DNA of 64,000 nt from contig OX940861.1 in assembly GCA_954871525.1 (NCBI GenBank), positions 13,500,842 through 13,564,841 on the forward strand, written 5' to 3'. The position numbers and the translations under genes are program-made. The DNA is from Parietaria judaica (taxonomy: Eukaryota > Streptophyta > Magnoliopsida > Rosales > Urticaceae). The stretch's first letter is position 1. Each line of letters begins with the position of its first letter. Of the stretch, positions 22,378 through 34,919 are shown in pieces. Below the pieces are notes generated by a model. The model was given only the letters and a program-made list of their open reading frames with translations, was not told where the DNA came from and did no database searches.

Positions 22378-24869
22378 ATGAAAACAATCGACAAATTCTT
22401 CAAGAGAAAGAGTGTGGAGAAAAGAGATTGTGCTTCTAACGACAATGACGTGATTCCTAAAGTTCAAAAAATTGAAGAAGAGTTTGATATCAACAAAATA
22501 CAACGTGATCCGGGAGAACGACAACAAATATTGAAGTATCCACCTCACATACGCGATGAAGTTTTGAAAGCTTATATGAAATTCGGCCCTTATCAACCCA
22601 AAGGCCCATATCGGAAAAGTAAGAGCGGAAAACAGTCAAGAAAATTCCAAGAATCTTGGTTCAAGCTATTTCCATCGTGGTTAGAATATTCCCCCGATAA
22701 ATATAGAGTTTATTGTCTGCCATGTTTCTTATTTAGAAAAGATAGTGCAAATCCTTCAACTGAGGCGTTCTCGGTTAAAGGATTTAACGCGTGAAAGAAG
22801 GTGAGAAACGAAGCTAAATGTGCATTTCTGACACATATTGGAAAAGATGCAAATTCAACTCATAATAATTCCGAGAAAGCTTGGATAGATCTTTTGGACC
22901 AATCATGTCATGTTGCAAATACTTTTGAAAATTTTACAACACAAAACATCAAGGACAATCGACTTTGTTTGAAAACTACAGTCGATGTCGTTCGTTGACT
23001 TACGAAGCAAGGATTTGCTCTTAGGGGTCATGATGAGTCAAACGTCATTGAATCGTGGAAATTTCTTAAAATTAAGAAGCTTGATCGCTAGCTATAATCC
23101 TTAAGTTGATGAAGTTTTGAACAAATCTCCGGACAATGCAATGTATTACGCACCAAATGTTTAAAAAGAAATCCTACAAGTCGTGGGAAATAAAGTGAAG
23201 AAAAGTATCCACGAACAAATTGGTGATGCAAAGTATTGCTTATTGGTTGCCGAAGCTCGGGATATTTCTAAAAAGGAGCAAATGTCTATTGTTTTGAGAT
23301 ACGTGGATAGAGATGGCTTCGTGCAAGAGCACTTTTTTGGGTTGGTTCATATTAGAGATACAAAGGCTTTGAGTTTGAGAGACAATATACTTGAGCTACT
23401 TTCTCGGCACAATCTTGACGTTATGTCTATCTGAGGGCATGGATATGATGGTGCAAGTAACATGCGTGGAGAATTCAAGGGGTTGCAAGCTTTAATATCT
23501 CAAGAATGTCCGCAAGCTTATTTTGTCCATTGTTTTGCTCACCGTTTGCAATTGGCACTAGTTGCCGCATCGCAGGGCGTTAATTATGTCAATCGTTTCT
23601 TCATCAACTTAGGTCAGATTATCAGTGTTGTTGGCGGATCATGAAAGAGAAATGGCCAATTGAAGGCTGCTCATGTTTCGAGTTTTTACTTGATATTGGT
23701 GAGCTTGAAAGTGGAAGTGGTCAAAATCAAATTGGTTCTCTGCAACGAGCAGGCGATACGCGATGGAGTTCTCATTTGAAATTGATTTCAAACTTGCTGA
23801 ACATGTACAGTGCAATTTGTGAAGTTTTAATGGTCCTTATTGAAGAGGGAGATGGTCTAGCAGCAATAGCTCACGAGAGCTTGACTTCGATTGAGTTTGT
23901 CTTTATTATGCATATCATGTTGAGAATTTTAGAGATTGTTGATACCTTATGTCAAGCTCTCCAACTTCAGTCCCAAGACATTTTAAATGTGATGGCACTT
24001 GTTTCACGAACAAAAGAGGTTCTTCAAGAGTTGAGAAATGATGGGTGGGAAAAAACAGTGCATGATGTGAGAATTTTTTGTGAAAATGGCTCATTGGAAT
24101 TTCCGGATCTGACAACTTTTCATATGCCTAGAAGAGGAAAACCTCGGCATCAACAAGAAAAAGTTACAGAGGAGCGTTACTACAAAGCAGGTAATTAAAA
24201 AAAATGATAGTTACATAAACATAAGTACGAATAGAATTTTTCAATAAATATATTATGGTTGCATATATAGAATGGCCCAATGATGCATGCTTTCACACAA
24301 GTATTTTCTTTATTTTCTCTGCCAGGTATTTTCTTTGTAGCGATAGACACTCAATTGCACAAGCTTAACTATAGATTCAATGATAGTGCGACGAAATTGA
24401 TGATTTTGAGTTCTGCTTTAGATCCCAGAGATGCGTCTATCATTTAGAGTTGATGATATTTGTAAATTGGTTAATAAATTCTATCCTTCCGACTTTATTG
24501 AATACGAATTGGTACAACTACGCCCACAAGTAATCCAATTTGCTCAGGTTCTTAAACATTCAGAATTGAATGAATTGGAAACTCTTTTTGATCTATCTCA
24601 ATGGATGGCAAAGACTAGATGGTCAAAGACATGCCCTCTTATATAGAGTGATAAATCTTGTTCTCACACTTCCAGTTTCTACTGCTACAACAGAGCGCTC
24701 TTTTTCTGCTATGAACATTGTGAAGAATACACGTCGAAACAGAATGGAAGATGATTTTTTGGCTGATAGTTTGCTTCTCTACATTGAGAAAGAATTAGCG
24801 TTGCAAATTAGTATTGATTCTGTTATTGACGACTTTCGTGATATGAAAGAAAGACGCTCTCAGTTTTGA
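22378..24869 (+). pseudogene. hAT transposase, TTF zinc finger / DUF4371 / HATC type, broken
   Basis: Related to plant zinc-finger MYM-type 1-like hAT transposases. The start MKTIDKFFKRKSVEKR follows a splice acceptor. The order is a TTF-type zinc finger (SWFKLFPSWLEYS, VYCLPCFLF near 22655-22735), the DUF4371/RNase H-fold core (GDAKYCLLVAEARD, GYDGASNMRGEF, YFVHCFAHRLQLALVAAS), QRAGDTRWSSH, and the C-terminal HAT dimerisation region (LTLPVSTATTERSFSAMN near 24662-24715). Damage: TGA at 22792 and 22996 (both where the family has Trp), stops near 23090-23164 with a frame change before 23183, TGA at 23432, and a further frame change near 23641. A small intron (about 24192-24325) looks retained. 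The catalytic metal ligand usually in VDEARD reads VAEARD. It cannot make transposase. Confidence 0.9.
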
Positions 24870-24900
24870 TGTTTCGGTATGTGTTTCGGTATGAAAGAAA

Positions 24901-25032
24901 GCCATGCTCATGTAATTTTTCATCAAGTGGAAATATATCAAAAGAAGTTCTCTTAAAACCCTCTCCCTTGCTAAAGACTCTTCCTCACAGAGTGCGTGGT
25001 TTATTTTTTTTTTCTTTGGTTCTGCAACTACA
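24901..25032 (+). repeat. Truncated 5' LTR of Copia 2
   Basis: Matches 29507-29638 with about seven differences by eye; lacks U3 and the TG terminus. Confidence 0.9.
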
Positions 25033-25101
25033 AGTGGTATCAGAGTGTGTGGTGTTCGATCCAAACCTCTGTGGCCGATCGGTGTTCAATCCGCTTCGGC
25101 A

Positions 25102-28100
25102 ATGGCAGGACAAGGAGAAGAAGATAACAGCAAGAGCATAGGAGCGTCGTCATCTCCGTCACCAGCACAGCTTAGCAGCGGCGGCAGTGGCGAGATGCGC
25201 ATCGTGGAGCGGGTCGTTCGGGAAAGCGATGGCGCAGCGCACTTTCCACCTCTCACGCGTACCAATTACTCTGATTGGGCAATCCTCATGAAGGTGCAAT
25301 TACAAGCGCAAGGCTTGTGGGATGTCGTTAAAGACGGTCCAGGTGACCACCGCGAGGATCGGCGAGCTATGTCGGTGTTGCTCCGGGCAGTGCCGCCGGA
25401 ACTGATTCGAACACTTGGCGTTAAAGAGACAGCCAAAGAAGCGTGGGACACTCTCAAGATCATGCGGGTCGGTGTGGAGCGCGTCCAAGAAGCCAAGGCG
25501 CAGACACGTCGAACAAAATTCGAGAATCTCGCGTTTCAAGATGGCGAGGGGGTGGAGTCCTTCGGCATTCGACTCACAGCAATCGTCAACTATCTCAATG
25601 TCTTAGGCGATCCGGTGACCGAGCACAAGGCGGTGCTCAAATTCCTTCGAAGCTTACCACGCGCGTACAAGCATATGGTTATGGCGATCGAGTCTCTTGT
25701 GGATCTCAAGTCCTTATCCATTGAAGAGCTCACGGGTAGACTCCTAGTCGTCGAGGAGTGGGGCGAGCTTGAAGACCCTATGCCTTCCGGTGGACGCTTA
25801 CTTCTCACGGAAGAAGAATGGCAATCTCGGCAGCGACAACGCGAGCGCGGACAAGGATCTTTTAGTGGCGGCGACAAGAAGGGCAAGCATTTTTCAAAGG
25901 AAAAACCTCCGACTTGGAACAAGGCGAAGTCGTCGTCGTCAAATAGCAACGGAAATGAAGAACGCAAAAAGGAAAAGTGTAACTACTGCGGTATCCCTGG
26001 ACATTGGGCTAAGGAGTGTCGCAAGGCGAAGTGAAACCGGGAGCAACGAGAGCACGCGAATCTTGCACGCGCGGAGACCGAAGTAGACGACGAGGAACCA
26101 GCTTTGCTCATGGCGCAAATCTATACACTGGCGCCGGTTTCTCACGATGCGCCCCAGGCGGTGTACCTGAACGAGTAAAAGGTGGTGCCCGTGGATGTGG
26201 GTGATGGCGTGTGGTACCTCGACATTGGTGCTAGCAGTCACATGACCGGCGACAAAAAGTCATTCACGACCCTTGACAAAACTGTTCACGGCACCGTGCG
26301 TTTCGGCGATGGCTCGGTGGTGAAAATACGTGGTAGAGGCAAAATCACGTTCCAGTGTCTTACCGACGATCACCGCATCCTCTCCGAGGTGTACTACATC
26401 CCAAGTCTATGGAGTAACATCATCTCGCTCGGGCAGCTCGACGAAAATGGCTGCAAGATTGTCATCGAAGGAGGGGTGCTTTGTATCCTCGACCGTTCAC
26501 GCAAGGTGCTCGCTCGGGTATCACGCACGCGCAACCGACTCTACACGCTACACCTGAACCTTGCGATGCCAGTTTGCTTGCTTGCGCAAAAGGACGACGT
26601 CGCTTGGCTATGGCACGCTCGCTTCGGACATCTACATTTTCTCGCTCTGCGAAACCTCGCGCGTAAGGAGATGGCACGAGGCATTCCATACATCGAGCAT
26701 GTGGAGGAATTTTGTGATGGCTGTGCGCTCGGAAAGCAACATAGAACGCCGTTCCCGCAGGCCACGAAATTTCGAGCACGACGCCCGTTGGAGTTGGTGC
26801 ATAGTGATATTTGTGGCCAAATCACGCTAGTAACCGCAAGCGGCAAGAAGTACTTTTTACTCATAGTCGATGATTTCAGTCGTTTTATGTGGCTCGAGGT
26901 GCTCAGGACAAAGGACGAAGCGTTCCGCTACTTCAAGAAGATCAAGGCGGCAGCCGTGGCAGAGCGTGGGTGCAAATTACTCGCGTTTCGTTCTGACCAC
27001 GGAGGCGAGTTCAATTCTGGTGCTTTTGAGGAGTTTTGCGAGGAGAACGGAATCAAGCACAATACAACAACGTCGTACTCGCCACAACAGAACGGTGTGG
27101 TGGAGAGACGCAACCAGACGGTGGTCGAGATGGCGCGTTGTCTCTTAAAGTCGATGGCTGTACCAGGGATGTTCTGGGGAGAGGCGGTGAAGACAGCAGT
27201 CTACCTTCTCAACCGCGCACCGACGAGGAGCTTGGACGGCATGACGCCTTATGAGGTGTGGCACAAGAAGAAGCCGAGTGTACACCATCTGAGGACATTC
27301 GGATGCGTAGCTTGCAGATCTCGGACCGGGAATGACAAGCTTGCGGATCGCTCGACGCCGGGGGTGTTCGTCGGCTACGAAGAGGGAGCAAAAGCTTATC
27401 GGGTGTACGATCCAGTAGGGAAGCGGTTGCACGTGACAAGGGACGTCGCATTTGAAGAACGTCGTGCTTGGAGCTGGGAGACATCGGGCGGATCAGAGAC
27501 AGCACCATCGTCAGCCACATTCACCGTCGTCTATACCACCGAGACAAATGGGACGACGATTTCTACATATCAGCCCGTCACGCCGGAAGCCGAACCGCAG
27601 ACGCCTGCACCAATCCCGTCGCAGACTCAGTGGGCCACGCCGCCCACGCATGATGACACTCTTGATAGCGATTCAGGGCCTCGACGATACCGACGAATCA
27701 CGGATATGTAAGATGCTACTAATGAAGTTGTTGACGAGGAAGAGAGTGACCTCTGTTTCTTGGCCGCCGAGGAGCCAGCAAGTGTGGACGATGCACTTGA
27801 CGACACATCCTGGAGGAGCGCCATGGAGGAGGAGATGAAGTCGATCATCAACAACAAGACGTGGGAGTTTGCATCGCTTCCAGCCGGCCACTGTGCCATT
27901 GGCCTCAAGTGGGTGTTCAAAGTAAAAAAGGACCCCACTGGCAACATCGTGAAGCATAAGGCGAGACTCGTTGCTAAAGGGTACGCGCAACGTCAGGGGG
28001 TGGACTTTGAAGAAGTTTTCGTTCCTGTAGCAAGGATGGAGACGGTGCGCCTACTACTCGCTCTCGCCGCACACAACAGGTGGCAAGTGCACCACATGGA

Positions 28101-29310
28101 CGTGAAGTCGGCGTTCTTGAATGGAGATCTCGAGGAGGAAGTCTATGTTCAGCAACCACCGGGTTTCATTGATGACACAAATGAGCGCAAAGTGCTTAGG
28201 CTTCGACAAGCACTATATGGGCTTCGACAAGCACCACATGCGTGGAACTCAAAGCTAGATGCCTCCCTCGCCTCACTTGGGTTCACGAGATGCCCGCTCG
28301 AACACACTGTCTACCAGAGAGGTAATGCTCAGTCTTTCTTAGTTGTGGGCGTATATGTGGATGATTTGATCATTACGGGCACAAGTATTCAAGACATCGG
28401 CGAGTTCAAGGCGCAAATGCAACAAATGTTCAAGATGAGCGATCTCGGTCTCCTTAGCTACTACTTGGGAATCAAGGTGCGTCAAGGTGCTGGAGAAATC
28501 ACATTGTCTCAAGCTGCCTACGCGGCGAAGATCTTAGAGCACACAGGCATGAGTGGTTGCAACCCGTGTCACACGCCGATGGAGAATCGACTTCGTTTAA
28601 GAAAGAAGGATGGGAGTGCGCCCGTGGATGCGACGAAGTATCGGAGTGTGATCGGTAGTCTTCGCTACCTAGTCAACACGCGCCCTGACATTGCTCACGC
28701 GGTAGGCATCGCCAGTCGCTACATGGAAGCGCCAAGCACGCAACATTGGGCTGCGATCAAGCAGATACTCAGATACGTACAGGGTACGCTGAACTACGGA
28801 TGTTGTTACAAGTTGGGAGGAGGAGAAGCTACCTTGATTGGCTACAATGACAGTGACCTCGCCGGCGATCTTGACGATCGAAAGAGCACCTCCGGGATAA
28901 CTTTCTTTGTTGGGAGCAGCATCGTTACCTGGAGCTCACAGAAACAGAAGACCGTTGCACTGTCTTCCTGCGAGGCAGAGTACGTCGCGGCGGCGACCGC
29001 GGCATGCCAAGGTGTCTGGCTAAATCGTCTCATCAGCGAGCTAGTCGGACGCGATGAAGTGAAGTTCAAACTGCTAGTCGATAACAAGTCGGCCATTGCT
29101 CTTTGCAAGAACCCGGTACATCATGATCGGAGCAAGCACATCGACACAAAATTTCATTATATTCGGCAGTGCATTGAGACCGGGAAGGTGGATGTCGATC
29201 ATGTCAGCACTGACGACCAGCTAGCAGACATTCTGACGAAAGCATTAGCACGGAACAAGTTCATCGAGATGCGTCAGAAGCTCGGGATCAAGCAGATTAA
29301 TACGGTGTGA
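25102..29310 (+). pseudogene. Copia 2 gag-pol polyprotein with three in-frame stops
   Basis: One frame runs from MAGQGEEDNS (25102) to INTV (29310), interrupted only by TGA at 26032, TAA at 26177 and TAA at 27709, with no frameshift. Domains in order: gag (UBN2-type, near 25240-25750), zinc knuckle CNYCGIPGHWAKEC (25978-26020), protease WYLDIGASSHMTG (26212-26250, where the catalytic DTG reads DIG), integrase with HTTTSYSPQQNG and catalytic DICG, FRSDHGGEF and E, reverse transcriptase with [12 protein letters not shown] (28345-28380), and RNase H to KALARNKF. The pattern of clean stops without indels suggests relatively recent inactivation. The three stops and the DIG change make it non-autonomous. 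Confidence 0.94.
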
Positions 29311-29328
29311 CGAGCTTAGGGGGTGATT

Positions 29329-29638
29329 TGTTGGATAAGCTCGACACATCACTATCTCCATATTTATTTAGTTGACATTGTGTCAATCTTTTTTAATTAA
29401 TTCTCCTTAATTTAGGTTGTGTAATTTATTTGCATTGATGTATTTTTATTTGATTGGCTGTAATATTTTATTTCCTTTGCTGCACTTTGTTATTTGCTTT
29501 AAAAGCCATGCTCATGTAATTTTTCATTAAGTGGAAATATATCAAGAGAATTTCTCTTAAAACCCTCTCCCTTGCTCACGATTCTTCCTCACAGAGTGCG
29601 TGGTTTATTTATTTTTTTTCTTTGGTTCTGCAACTACA
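29329..29638 (+). repeat. 3' LTR of Copia 2
   Basis: Starts TGTTGGATAAGCTCGACACA after the purine tract and ends GGTTCTGCAACTACA. Confidence 0.9.
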
Positions 29639-30398
29639 AGACATCCCATGAATTTAGAAACCTGTGTATAATATTTGGCTAAATAACTCTATCAAAAAAA
29701 AAAAAAAAGGCTAAATAAATAAGAAAAATGACAAGATAAAATAAAAATAACCCATTTATATGAGAAGTATTTTCACTAATTGTTAGGTGCGAATCATTAT
29801 TATTGAGCGGAGTTTTTGATGGTTATATTTTTTTGATGGTCTCTCTTTTTGATAACTGTGCGTCAAGTAATCTTAATAATTTTGATGAATTACGCTATAA
29901 ACTCGATGAACGTTTTGACTGTGAGAGATTGGTCTTTTCGTCTTTGTTCTCCATTGTTTGCATTTAGTCAATATCAGGCAACCTAATTCGTGGAAAATAA
30001 ATATAATCATTATATGTATTGATGTATAGTAAATTTAATTACTAAATCAATTTTGGAACACTGACTTTTTTTTCCCTAAGTCCACCGCCAAAACGCCAAG
30101 ATACATTAAATGTGTGGCCAAAATAATCACGCATATATAAACTGGTCAATGCTTGCAAATCATAAATTTGATTTTTTTTTATTATTTTATTTTCGATCGA
30201 ATAATTTCCAGGCTCATATTTATACTACACTTATACGTCAATATATCATGAGGGAAAATAGCTATTTGGTTCATTATGGGAAATTACAGCTTAATTGATT
30301 ATGCTAGTAGAAGGTATGTACATACTTTATTTGTATAGCTTATAATGCATCTATGTATTGTATACACATTTATATTTAAATTGTAACAAATTACTCAA
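29639..30398. other. Intergenic DNA and promoter region of the 5-phosphatase gene
   Basis: AT-rich; holds the presumed promoter and leader of the gene starting at 30399. The TAAGTCCACCGCCA near 30075 faintly resembles a hAT right end but is not convincing. Confidence 0.4.
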
Positions 30399-32751
30399 AT
30401 GTTTTGCTTTCAAACAAGATTTTGCTTTGGAAAATCCAAGGGGAAGAAGAAAACAAGAAACAAATTCTCCGAAGAAAGCAATCTCACAACAACTGTTCAC
30501 GGCGGAATAAAGACCATAAGAACAGAAGATGCTCTTGAGCTACCGGCGGACTCGGATATTTGCATCAGCGTTGTAACGTGGAACATGAATGGGAAGGTCA
30601 GTTTGAGGATTTTTACCCATGACTTAGTCATATTATATGTGTATTGCAATTTTATTTTTCTTTTTCCTTAAAGGTCTCTAAAGAAGACTTGGAAGAGCTA
30701 GTAAACAACAAAGAAAAGCGTCAGTTCGACCTAATCGTTGTTGGTCTGCAAGAAGTGCCACGCCGGAACGTTTCGAAACTGCTCCAAACAGCTCTTGCTG
30801 GATCACACATGTAAATTATAAGTTCATCACTAATATTAATTAGTCATAATTAATTATAATAAACTCTATTGGCTATTTATTTGTCTTTGTTCTTGCGGTG
30901 ATACAAATTCGAAGCCTGCTCGGAGAAGCCATAATGCAATCTCTGCAGCTATATGTGTTTGGGACGAAAGATTCGGACTTGTTCATCAACGGTAACTTTG
31001 TGTATAATAGCCTCATATAAACAAATTTATTTTAAAATTTGCATGGTTTTTTATATTAGTATTTGTTACGTGAATATATTGCATGAATGGTGAAGAGTTG
31101 AAAGTTGATACGCATTCGATCGGAGGTTGCGGAGGAGTGATTCACCGGAAGAAAGGTGCGGTGGCGATCAGACTAAATTACAAAGGCATTCACATCATGC
31201 TCGTTTCTTGCCATCTCTCTGGTAATTTTTTTTCCTTTTTTTCAGAGGCATGTAAACGACATGGCCCTTGTCATAAACGACATGAAGTGTAAGTATTGCT
31301 GTGTGATATCTACGAAGACAAGAGACACATGTGTAGATAAATAAGGGGCAAGAAATCGGGGCAAATAACATGTGCGGTCTTACCCTACTGTTTCCGATAG
31401 GGAAATACAGTAACTAGGAAATACCGGTAACTATATATAATCGGTTTTTTGTGTAATAACGGTTATTGGTAACTAGGAACGGTAAAATATTTTCAGAATC
31501 TATCGGAATCTGCTGTCGCTTGGGCCGTATATGCCCTCCTGCTTATGCAAAGAAAACAACAGTGATGATGATTATACTTGAAAACGACATGTATACATAC
31601 GTGTTTATCTATTAAGTATCGTTGTCTTGTCTGATTGGCAGCCCATGCTCATAGAGTGGAGGAGAGGAACAGTGAGTGCAGGCACATATCACACGCGCTC
31701 TTCTCAAAGAACTGGAACCCTTACGCAAGGCCAACGCACCTCACTGTTTGGCTTGGAGATCTCAACTACAGAATCCATGGCATTCTCACGCACCCAGCCA
31801 CAAACCTCATCACTCAAGGCCTTCACAAAGTACGTAACAACTCTCTATTATTGTAGTTCATGTATACATGAGTATGACTGTACGCATATATTGCATGCAG
31901 CTATTGAGGTCGAAGGATCAGCTGCATCAGGAGGCGGAGAGAGGAGAGATATTCGGTGGGTACTGTGAGGGCACGTTAACGTTCAAGCCAACCTATAAGT
32001 ATAACGTAGGCACCAACAACTATGACACAAGCTACAAGGTAATGTCATAAAAATTAGATTCTATGATCAAATTATGGCATTGTTTAATAGTTTGACATTA
32101 GTGCTTTCATTTAGGGTTTTTAGCTTTTATGCACAAATTCATGGGACTGAACATCTATATTATAATCTAAAAAAACATCTATATTATAAAATTACTAAGG
32201 TCTGAAAAGATTACAATCATACGAAGAAAAATAATAATGTTATTAGGACTATGAAAATGTATTAAATTATTGAATAGTTATTGACTTATATATCTAAATA
32301 TTAGTATTAGTTATATAGTACGTTGGTATTAACTCAGGACCGGACAAAAGTATACTTTAACCGAAATTATTAATTTATCGAGTATTCATTTTGATGATGT
32401 GCTATCGTAAACCTTATCCTTGTAATCACGAATGTGATGCGGTATGGTTTTCTACGGTGAGGGGTTTTTAATTTTCTATACTAGGTTTGAGCCCTGTATT
32501 TCAAAAGTATAAGGAGTTATCAAATACCTAATTGTACTATTTTGGTCTTCTTTTTTTTTTTTTTTTTTTTGCAGGTGAGAGTACCGTCATGGACGGATCG
32601 TATATTGTACAAGATCGATGACGTGGATCGTGTCGACGTGACTCTGCATTCTTATGAATCAATAGAGGATATACACAGCTCCGATCACAAGCCTGTGAAG
32701 GCTTATCTCTGCCTCACACCCAAAACTTGTTCCCAAGCTATGTATATATAG
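30399..32751 (+). CDS. 5PTASE11: Inositol polyphosphate 5-phosphatase, short plant type (5PTase11-like)
   Basis: Removes the 5-phosphate from inositol phosphates or phosphoinositides, ending lipid and InsP3 signalling. Seven exons: 30399-30596, 30674-30810, 30915-30991, 31096-31221, 31642-31829, 31901-32038, 32575-32751. The 1041 bases are all in frame with GT-AG introns and give 346 residues. Catalytic motifs: VVTWNMNG (58-65), VGLQEVP, WLGDLNYR (216-223), VPSWTDRIL (291-299) and SDHKPVKA (324-331). The compact size, without WD40 repeats or a long linker, and the N-terminal HGGIKTIRT favour the At5PTase11 subgroup, known for phosphoinositide substrates; the subgroup is my inference. The start (MFCFQTRFCF) is the first ATG in frame. 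A missed upstream exon with a myristoylation-type MGNC start is possible. No defect is visible. Confidence 0.92.
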
Positions 32752-34206
32752 CTAAGCATTTAAAAATAATAATAATTCACTTATAATTAAATCCCACATT
32801 GTAGCTAGCCTAAGACAAAAAACCATGACCAAAAAGTTTCCAAAATGCACCCAATTTAGTGTGTGTTTAATTTATACAAAAATGTTCGGTGTATGTAATT
32901 ACAAACAAAAGCAACGTAGATTTTTTTCCCATAGAACTAATTAGATTTACATATTTAATATCTTGTACATTTACTTATATAATATACTTACAGGGAGGAA
33001 ATAATTACCTCACAAATACTTGTTCTTACTTCTTTTTTAACAAAAACCTTGTCTTCGATTCAACCTTTCCTGATCTTCACATAAAAAAATGCCGAGTCTA
33101 GTTTGTGGAAGCGTTTTACTGTTCACATTGACTTCTCATATATATATATATATATATATTAATTTTGTAAGCTTTAACACGGAACGGCCTACTTTATTTA
33201 TAATTATGTGTGAACATAGGAAAACAATTACGTAGCTACCGATCAGAAGAGTTTTAATTATTTGATTTTCTTTTTTAATAAAGAAAACTGTTTTTGATCA
33301 CTTTTTGTTAGGCTTCTCTTCACCTAATGAAAGCCATCCATGTTGACGTTGACCCAATGTATTTCCACATTTTTTGCATCGTTTTTAATTATTACTTTCT
33401 TTAATAAATGTCATTTTAACTTAATCATAGACCAAGAAAAACTAAATGAAACCCCAAATTAAGCAATCACATTTACATACAAATTTCTGAAAGCGTAACA
33501 AGAGTCAAGAAAGAAGACAACACGGTTAAGCATGTTATTATATCATCCTTGACTTTTAATATTTGATATTATATTTTTTATATTTATTTTACGTAAAATC
33601 ATTTATTAAGAAGAAATTGAAAGAAGCAATTAATCTCGTTCTTGCCATCTGTCCATTGTTTTTTTTTATTCTTGACGTTATGAGTCTTATCTTATGACAT
33701 CTCTATCCACTTTTAAATGAATTTATTTGTCAGCTTAAAACTTCTTAATTAATTAACTATTATTATTATGTAACCGCAAATTAAACATCTGTTATAAGCA
33801 AAGATGTGTTCGTATTAATAATGATAGCTGTTAACTAATCAGAAGAACTCATAACTTATCCATATTGTCTTCCTTTTTAAAAAAAAATAAAAAAATTATT
33901 AGTGCAGCTAAACTTTGCCATTGTGGCCATAAAGAGTGGCCGCAGCCAGTTTTGTGTGGAATATTGCGGCCATGGTCAATGGCGGATTTTGGATATAAAT
34001 TTGCCGAGCTAAGAATTGTGAGGGAACGGAGTTAAATTTTAAAAATATATATTTTTTTTAAAAAAAATTTATGGTGACTACATCATCAATTCATTAGAGT
34101 GATGACACGACCATCTCCCGGCGAAGCTTTCGCACTCGTGTCTAGTTCAGTAGAGATATCTCGTGTCGGAGTCTCGTGCAATTATAAAAATATAAGACAA
34201 ATTGAC
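32752..34206. other. Intergenic DNA
   Basis: AT-rich, with (AT)n near 33139-33160. At about 33977-34100, CAATGGCGGATTTTGG resembles a decayed hAT left end, but no right end or duplication was found. No gene recognised. Confidence 0.5.
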
Positions 34207-34512
34207 GGCGAAAATACTCAAGTTATCACCATTATTGTAATTTAATATCTATGTTAAATTTTTAATGGTGAAACTTCTTAAGTTACACTCATGTTGACAC
34301 CCATTAATTTTTATGTTACACTTATGTTGACACCCATTAATTATTTATTGTTAAATGCCTACAAACTGTAACTTGAATACTTTCACCATCACATAAGCAT
34401 TTACCAGCAAAAAAATTAATAGATGCAAACATTAATGTAATTTGAGTACTTTTACCATCAAATTCTAACAAATTTAAATTGCACCAATAACAATAATCTG
34501 AGTACTTTCACC
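34207..34512. mobile_element. MITE-like inverted-repeat element
   Basis: The left GGCGAAAATACTCAAGTTAT and the reversed right end GGTGAAAGTACTCAGATTAT match well, each continuing into a ATTGTAATTT / GTGCAATTT segment. The interior has two tandem copies of TTGACACCCATTAATT (34291-34345). It is about 306 bases and non-coding; target duplication and superfamily were not resolved. Confidence 0.6.
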
Positions 34513-34883
34513 GAAGCTGCCGAGTAGAATCCAACAGTGCCCCGCTGCTACTTCGCAATTTGCAAAAACTAGCCGCGGCATTTTTCGGTCGTGGACCGGG
34601 CATAGCATTGACTCATGAAAAGCTTTAGTCTTTAGAATTGAGAAGACAAAGCATACAACGTCATTTATATCAACCACTCCACCTTTGTATATGTTCTTTT
34701 TATAGTTCACAACTCATTTTTTGTCACATTATTTTTTCCTCAAATATTTATCAATACTTTTGATTTTTGCAAAAGCCATTGCATCTTTTTTGTCCTTCCA
34801 ATAAGTGACCTCCGAATCTCTATGCAACGGTCGTTTTCCTTTTTCATTTTTGATGTCTTCTTTTCAATATTCCATCAAGCTTT

Positions 34884-34884
34884 T

Positions 34885-34918
<34 letters not shown>

Positions 34919-34919
34919 T
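34884..34919. repeat. (AC)n(AT)n microsatellite
   Basis: Compound run of ACACAC followed by ATATAT. Confidence 0.9.

Larger units (their letters stand above)
8176..24898 (+). mobile_element. hAT element (TTF/ZMYM1-like transposase) carrying nested insertions; right end lost
   Basis: The left terminus CAGTGGCGGACTCAAG at 8176 interrupts the LINE fragment. It is followed by a pyrimidine- and GC-rich leader (8176-8713) and a donor CCAG|GTATAT at 8713/8714. The transposase coding remnant starts at 22378 directly after TTTCAG. The intervening 13.6 kb behaves as the first (leader) intron, swollen by a Helitron and everything inserted in it. The expected 8-bp duplication would be CATGGAGT (8168-8175), but no matching right end was found. 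The element stops near 24898 at the truncated LTR of the next Copia, so its right end was deleted or lies elsewhere. Confidence 0.6.
24901..29638 (+). mobile_element. Copia LTR retrotransposon 2, 5' LTR truncated
   Basis: The 3' LTR is complete at 29329-29638 (TGTTGGATAAGC...CAACTACA, 310 bases). The 5' LTR survives only as its last 132 bases (24901-25032), beginning at GCCATGCTCATG, and about 180 bases including the promoter are gone. The primer binding site TGGTATCAGAGT is at 25035-25046 and the purine tract TTAGGGGGTGA at 29317-29326. The sequence just left of the truncated LTR repeats short pieces of the hAT 3' end, suggesting a repaired deletion. No target duplication can be tested because the left end is lost. 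Confidence 0.92.

Noticed and set aside
26032..26180. Gag-pol readthrough as a real mechanism in Copia 2
   Set aside because: A third stop at 27709 and a mutated protease motif favour simple decay; kept only as a check in the findings.
30070..30085. TAAGTCCACCGCCA as the missing right end of the hAT starting at 8176
   Set aside because: Only partial similarity to the left end and no CATGGAGT duplication beside it.
33977..34100. CAATGGCGGATTTTGG as a hAT insertion
   Set aside because: No matching right end or 8-bp duplication could be found.
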